9,251 bases of DNA, from positions 1 through 9,251 of the forward strand of contig CABMPS010000070.1 in NCBI GenBank assembly GCA_902388545.1, given 5' to 3'. Position 1 is the stretch's first letter; every line of letters begins with the position of its first letter. The notes beneath the pieces were generated by a model, which was not told the DNA's origin, did not search any database, and was given only the letters and a program-made list of their open reading frames with translations. Both the position numbers and the translations under genes were made by a program. Positions 5,450-9,251 of this stretch are shown one piece after another. This DNA is from an uncultured Collinsella sp. Its GTDB lineage: Bacteria; Actinomycetota; Coriobacteriia; Coriobacteriales; Coriobacteriaceae.

Positions 5450-6787
5450 ATGAACCAGCAGAACATCGATTACGTACTCCGCTCCGTAGAGCAGCGTGAT
5501 ATCCGCTTTGTGCGTCTGTGGTTTGTCGACATTCTCGGCCGCCTCAAGAACTTTGCCATTAGCCCCGAGGACCTCGAGGTCGCTTTTGAGGAGGGAATTG
5601 GCTTTGACGGCTCCGCCATCGAGGGTTTTGCCACGCCCGAGGAAGCCGACATGCTGGCGTTTCCCGATGCTTCGACCTTCCAGATTTTGCCGTGGCGCCC
5701 GAGCCACAATGGCGTCGCCCGCGTGTTCTGCGATGTGTGCACTCCCGATCGCAAGCCGTTTGCCGGCGACCCGCGCGATGCCCTGCGTCGCATGTTCCGC
5801 AAGGCCGAGAAGGCTGGCTATCTGCTCAACGTGGGTGCCGAGCTGGAGTATTACTACTTCCCCGACGAGCATACCCCCGAGCCGCTTGACAACGTGGGCT
5901 ACTTCGATCTTTCGGTGAGCGATGCCGCTCGCGACTTGCGTCGCAACACGGTTCTCACGCTCGAGAAGATGTCCGTGCCCGTGGAGTACACCTTCCACGC
6001 CGCCGGCCGCTCGCAACACGGCATGAGCCTGCGCCACGCCGAGGCCCTGAGTATGTCCGACGCCGTCACTACGGCCAAACTCATCATTAAGCAGCAGGCC
6101 TACGAGAGCGGTTGCCACGCCTCCTTTATGCCCAAGCCGTTGGCGGGCGAGGATGGCAGTGCTATGTTCCTGTGCCAGTCGCTGTTCGACCATGACGGCA
6201 ACAACGTCTTTTGGGGCGAGGACGACGAGAAGTACCATCTCTCCGACGTCGCCAAGCACTACATGGCAGGTATTCTGGCGCACGCGCGCGAAATCAGCGC
6301 CATCACCAACCCCACGGTCAACTCGTACAAGCGCATCACCACGGGTGGCGACTCCGTGCCGCAGTACGCCACGTGGGGCCTGCGCAACCGCGCGAGTATG
6401 GTCCGCATCCCGGTCTACAAGCCCGGCAAGCCGCTGTCCACGCGCATCGAGCTGCGCAGTCCCGACCCCATGGCCAACCCGTACCTGGTCAACGCCGTCA
6501 CGCTGGCGGCTGGTCTGGACGGCATCGAGCGCAAGCTGGAACTCCCGCCCGAGGCCACGGCCGAGACGCTCAAGCTTACCGACCGTCAGATGGTCGAGGC
6601 CGGCTACGCGCCGCTGCCGCGCTCGCTCAAAGAGGCGCTCGACGTGTTTGAGGACTCGCAGTTTATGAAGGATGCTCTCGGCGAGCACATCCACAGCTTC
6701 TTCCTCAAAAAGAAGCGCGACGAGTGGCATAAGTTTGAGTCTACGATCACCGAGTGGGAGATCAAGCACTACCTGGCGAACTCCTAA
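5450..6787 (+). CDS. glnA: Glutamine synthetase-family protein (GSI type), with altered active-site residues
   Basis: This 445-residue protein aligns end to end with GSI-alpha glutamine synthetase (about 444 residues), which makes glutamine from glutamate, ammonia and ATP as a dodecamer. Family hallmarks present include RLWFVDILGRLKN, GFDGSAIEGF (D53), GAELEYYYF (E131, E133), FMPKPL, ITNPTVNSYKR, LRNRASMVRIP and RIELRSPDPMANPYL (E334, R336). Metal-site residues normally in HHEVAPGQHE are replaced: here FHAAGRSQHG, so both Glu are lost (A184, G191). The His of GSGMH is Phe (F240), and the Glu-flap motif GYEAP reads GGDSVPQY. The adenylylated-Tyr loop of GSI-beta is absent. The start is supported by AAGGGGAG just upstream. 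A GlnR-like regulator follows 50 bases downstream, probably in one operon. It is either a GS with unusual chemistry, a gamma-glutamyl ligase of another substrate, or a non-catalytic sensor. Confidence 0.85.
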   Translation: MNQQNIDYVLRSVEQRDIRFVRLWFVDILGRLKNFAISPEDLEVAFEEGIGFDGSAIEGFATPEEADMLAFPDASTFQILPWRPSHNGVARVFCDVCTPDRKPFAGDPRDALRRMFRKAEKAGYLLNVGAELEYYYFPDEHTPEPLDNVGYFDLSVSDAARDLRRNTVLTLEKMSVPVEYTFHAAGRSQHGMSLRHAEALSMSDAVTTAKLIIKQQAYESGCHASFMPKPLAGEDGSAMFLCQSLFDHDGNNVFWGEDDEKYHLSDVAKHYMAGILAHAREISAITNPTVNSYKRITTGGDSVPQYATWGLRNRASMVRIPVYKPGKPLSTRIELRSPDPMANPYLVNAVTLAAGLDGIERKLELPPEATAETLKLTDRQMVEAGYAPLPRSLKEALDVFEDSQFMKDALGEHIHSFFLKKKRDEWHKFESTITEWEIKHYLANS

Positions 6788-6837
6788 TCGCGCTGGCTTG
6801 TTCCAGTACGATTGAGCTCATTTCTTTGGAGGCCGAT

Positions 6838-7500
6838 ATGTCCGAAAAGAGTGCCCTGTTCATGGCGCGCACGACGCGCTTCCACGAGTTTGCCCGCAGC
6901 CTGACGACCACCCTGGGTGTCGAGGTGAGCCTGGCTACCCCCGATTCGCCGACCGCGGCGCACGACTTTGACCTGCTGATCCTCGATTCCGATGGCATCC
7001 GCAGCGACCGCATCGATCAGATTGCCAAGTGGCTTGACGACCGCGGCGGCGTCCCCATGTTGGTGATCGTTGACGACGAGGCGCTCGGTACCTTGCGTCT
7101 GCCCAATCACGCGCATGCCGACTTTGTATGCCCCACGGCGACGCCCAACGAGCTCAAGGCTCGCGCGCAGCGCCTGATGGGCGAGGAGGAGACCGTCACC
7201 GCCGACGATGTGCTCAACATCGATAACCTCGAGATCAACCTTGCCACCTACCAGGTGACACTCGATAACGAGCCCATCGACCTGACGCTGATGGAGTACT
7301 CGCTGCTGAGCTTTTTGGCGACGCACCCCAACCGCGCCTACAGCCGCGAAGTGCTGCTGCACCGCGTGTGGGGCTTTGAGTACTGCGGCGGCACGCGCAC
7401 CGTCGACGTGCACATTCGACGCATCCGCTCCAAGGTGGGCCCGCAGATCGCGGCACACATCACCACCGTCCGCGGCGTGGGCTATCTGTTTAAGGACTAG
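6838..7500 (+). CDS. glnR: GlnR-like OmpR-family response regulator with degenerate receiver domain
   Basis: This 220-residue protein has a receiver-like N-terminal domain (about 1-115) and an OmpR/PhoB winged helix (about 125-219). The receiver lacks the usual acidic pair and the conserved Lys, but keeps an Asp at residue 50 (LLILDSDG), the residue number I recall for the conserved Asp of actinobacterial GlnR. The DNA-binding part (LATYQVTL, DLTLMEYSLLSFLATHPNRAYSREVLL, VWGFEYCGGTRTVDVHIRR, VRGVGYLF) resembles GlnR more than PhoP-like regulators, notably the GGTRTVDVH run. GlnR controls ammonium assimilation genes and is thought to act without phosphorylation. The ATG at 6838 is chosen for GGAGG five bases upstream; the frame extends back into the previous gene, but those codons are not needed. 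No histidine kinase gene adjoins it. This GlnR is unrelated to the MerR-type GlnR of Bacillus. The symbol is by resemblance. Confidence 0.75.
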   Translation: MSEKSALFMARTTRFHEFARSLTTTLGVEVSLATPDSPTAAHDFDLLILDSDGIRSDRIDQIAKWLDDRGGVPMLVIVDDEALGTLRLPNHAHADFVCPTATPNELKARAQRLMGEEETVTADDVLNIDNLEINLATYQVTLDNEPIDLTLMEYSLLSFLATHPNRAYSREVLLHRVWGFEYCGGTRTVDVHIRRIRSKVGPQIAAHITTVRGVGYLFKD

Positions 7501-7504
7501 ATTT

Positions 7505-7541
7505 CCACCACAAAGGGGACAGGCACCTTTGTGGTGGTTTT
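7505..7541 (+). terminator. Strong intrinsic terminator after the GlnR-like gene
   Basis: CCACCACAAAGG (7505-7516) pairs perfectly with CCTTTGTGGTGG (7526-7537), a 12-bp stem with a 9-base loop (GGACAGGCA), followed by TTTT. It begins four bases after the stop codon and should end the glnA-glnR transcript. Confidence 0.88.
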
Positions 7542-7656
7542 GACGCAGGTGCGGGTTCCTTTTTGGGCCTGCAACAGAACTTAAGCCTTCCTAAAAGATT
7601 GCGTTCTCATACACTTGCGCCCGCATATTGGGGTACAACTCAACGTGAACAATGAT

Positions 7657-7680
7657 GGCCCACCACGTGTTTGGCGGGCC
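7657..7680 (+). promoter_or_regulatory. Leader hairpin upstream of the HtrA-type protease gene
   Basis: GGCCCACCA (7657-7665) pairs with TGGCGGGCC (7672-7680) with one A-C mismatch and a CGTGTT loop, followed by TTTGGTTATTT. It lies 29 bases before the ATG. It could be a weak terminator acting as an attenuator, an operator (it contains CACGTG), or the end of an upstream transcript if the promoter lies after it. The remainder of 7542-7656 shows no gene; TTGCGC (7615-7620) with TACAAC (7634-7639) is too closely spaced to call a promoter. Confidence 0.4.
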
Positions 7681-7709
7681 TTTGGTTATTTGACGAAAGG
7701 ATCGCAGCT

Positions 7710-9170
7710 ATGAGCGAGAACGATTCCCAGCGTCCCCAGGATGTTGGCAATGCCGGCGAGACTCAGCAGCAGCCGCGCGTGCAGGTGGAGTCGACGCCTG
7801 CCGACGGCAACATTCCCTACGTGCAGGCCTATGACACACAGACCGGCCAGCCGCTGGGCGGTCAGCAGGTCGTGAACAAGCACACGGTGGTCAAGACCAA
7901 GACCAAAAAGCTGCCGATCTTTATTACGGCGCTTGCCGGCTGTGCCTGCGGCGCCCTGCTGGTCATTGCACTCATTATGAGCGGCACGCTCGATATCGGT
8001 GGCGGCAAGAATGCCGTGACGGCGGGTGCTTCGGGTTCATCGACGCAAAAGATCACCATCGATTCCGAGGACACTACGCTGGCCGAGGCCGTTTCTGCCA
8101 AGGCCCTGCCCTCCGTGGTTTCCATTACCGCCACTTCGAGCGGCAGCCAGAATGGCTCGCTTTCGCAGTCTGCCGACGAGCCGGACAACTCGGGCAGCGT
8201 CGGCTCGGGCGTTGTGCTCGATACCGAGGGCCACATCCTCACCAACAATCATGTGGTCGATGGCTACGATCAGTACGTGGTTACCATGGACGACGGAACC
8301 ACGTACGAGGCCGAGTTCGTGGGCAACGATGCCTCGAGCGACCTCGCCGTCATCAAGCTCAAGGACGCCGACGCCTCCAAGCTCACGCCGATCGAGATCG
8401 GCGACTCCTCCAAGCTCAACGTGGGCGAGTGGGTCATGGCGATCGGTTCGCCGTTTGGCAACGAGCAGTCTGTCTCCACCGGTATCGTCTCGGCGCTGTA
8501 TCGCTCCACGGCCATGAGCTCTACCAACGGCAACACCATCTATGCCAACATGATTCAGACCGATGCCGCCATCAACCCGGGCAACTCCGGCGGCGCGCTC
8601 GTCAACGACAACGGCGAGCTCGTGGGTATTAACTCGCTCATCGAGAGCTACTCGGGCTCTAGCTCGGGCGTGGGCTTTGCTATTCCCGTTAACTACGCCA
8701 AGAACATTGCCGACCAGATCATCGGCGGTAAGACACCGGTGCACCCGTACCTGGGAGCCACGCTTTCGAGTGTCAACGCGCTCAACGCCCGCACCAACAA
8801 GCTGAGCACCGATAGCGGCGCGTACGTGGCGAGCGTCGTCGAGGACGGTCCCGCCGCCAAGGCCGGCATCCAGGAGGGCGATGTCATTACCAAGCTGGGC
8901 GACGACGAGATCACGAGTGCCGACGGCCTGATCATCGCGCTGCGCAGCCACGAGGTGGGCGAGAAGGTCGAGATCACGCTCGTGCGCGGCAAGGAAGAGA
9001 AAAAGGTCACCGTCGAGCTGGGCTCCGACGAGGAGCTGCAGAACCAGCAGCAGAACGACAGCGCAACCGACACTGGCAACGGCGGTATTACCGATGAGCA
9101 GCTGCGCCAGTACCTGGAGGAGCTGCTCGGCCAGCAGGGCCAGGGTCAGGGCAACGGCCAGGGTTTCTAA
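7710..9170 (+). CDS. HtrA/DegP-family membrane-anchored serine protease with PDZ domain
   Basis: This 486-residue protein should act outside the membrane in quality control of exported proteins under envelope stress. Residues 1-67 are a polar, probably disordered cytoplasmic tail rich in Gln. Residues about 68-91 form one membrane anchor (LPIFITALAGCACGALLVIALIM). The trypsin-like protease domain spans about 120-340 with the full triad: H181 (LTNNHVVDG), D211 (SSDLAVIKL) and S293 (INPGNSGGAL). A PDZ domain follows at about 345-440 (YVASVVEDGPAAKAGIQEGDVITKLG). The C-terminus is low complexity, ending in Gln/Gly repeats. ATG at 7710 is chosen for GAAAGGA eight bases upstream; an open frame extends 13 codons further but has no Shine-Dalgarno. 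The gene is flanked by its own leader and terminator and appears monocistronic. DegP, DegQ or HtrA subtype cannot be told. Confidence 0.93.
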   Translation: MSENDSQRPQDVGNAGETQQQPRVQVESTPADGNIPYVQAYDTQTGQPLGGQQVVNKHTVVKTKTKKLPIFITALAGCACGALLVIALIMSGTLDIGGGKNAVTAGASGSSTQKITIDSEDTTLAEAVSAKALPSVVSITATSSGSQNGSLSQSADEPDNSGSVGSGVVLDTEGHILTNNHVVDGYDQYVVTMDDGTTYEAEFVGNDASSDLAVIKLKDADASKLTPIEIGDSSKLNVGEWVMAIGSPFGNEQSVSTGIVSALYRSTAMSSTNGNTIYANMIQTDAAINPGNSGGALVNDNGELVGINSLIESYSGSSSGVGFAIPVNYAKNIADQIIGGKTPVHPYLGATLSSVNALNARTNKLSTDSGAYVASVVEDGPAAKAGIQEGDVITKLGDDEITSADGLIIALRSHEVGEKVEITLVRGKEEKKVTVELGSDEELQNQQQNDSATDTGNGGITDEQLRQYLEELLGQQGQGQGNGQGF

Positions 9171-9196
9171 CGAACCGTATTGCACATATCGAAGCC

Positions 9197-9237
9197 AGAG
9201 GGGACTGTCCCGCCAACGCGGGACAGTCCCCTCTTTT
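9197..9237 (+). terminator. Strong intrinsic terminator after the HtrA-type gene
   Basis: AGAGGGGACTGTCCCG (9197-9212) pairs perfectly with 9219-9234, and C9213-G9218 extends it to 17 bp with loop CAAC. A short T run (9234-9237) follows. It starts 26 bases after the stop codon. Confidence 0.9.
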
Positions 9238-9251
9238 CCTGTTGATTCGTT

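Noticed and set aside
5369..6769. 466-codon minus-strand frame opposite the glutamine synthetase-family gene
   Set aside because: Antisense shadow of a well supported gene; no recognisable domain and biased composition.
8037..9185. 382-codon minus-strand frame opposite the HtrA-type protease
   Set aside because: Antisense shadow; the plus-strand frame has the full catalytic triad and a PDZ domain.

Overview
The window looks like a gut Actinomycetota chromosome of the Coriobacteriia, most like Collinsella or a close relative. The grounds are high GC with strong third-position GC in the right half, a type I glutamine synthetase homologue next to a GlnR-type atypical OmpR regulator, and a one-TM HtrA protease with an N-terminal cytoplasmic tail. 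The genus is inferred from style; no search could be run.

Layout. Bases 1-1449 are one complete IS3-family element (IS150-like group) on the minus strand. It has 24-bp terminal inverted repeats, a two-HTH OrfA and a DDE OrfB joined by a textbook A7 -1 frameshift site. Its left end is exactly base 1. Bases 1450-3460 have lower GC and look accessory: an operator-rich promoter region, an AlbA_2/HATPase-type regulator (1666-2919), then about 540 bases without a gene but full of short tandem repeats and fold-back structures. Two transcription regulators follow: GntR/FadR-type (3459-4151) and LacI-type (4272-5294). No metabolic gene for either lies nearby.

The right half looks like core genome: a glutamine synthetase-family gene (5450-6787), a GlnR-like regulator (6838-7500) ending at a strong terminator, and a membrane-anchored HtrA/DegP-type serine protease with a PDZ domain (7710-9170), also closed by a strong terminator.

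The most notable point is the glutamine synthetase-family protein. It has the whole GSI fold signature, but three of the six conserved metal-ligand positions are replaced (Glu to Ala, Glu to Gly, His to Phe) and the Glu-flap motif is altered. The gene sits directly upstream of a GlnR-like regulator, and its promoter region carries a site resembling the actinobacterial GlnR box. This suggests either a changed substrate or a non-catalytic nitrogen-sensing role. Second in interest is a structured 3176-3324 intergenic element with a 17-bp outer stem (fully paired as RNA if G-U is allowed) and several mutually exclusive inner pairings.
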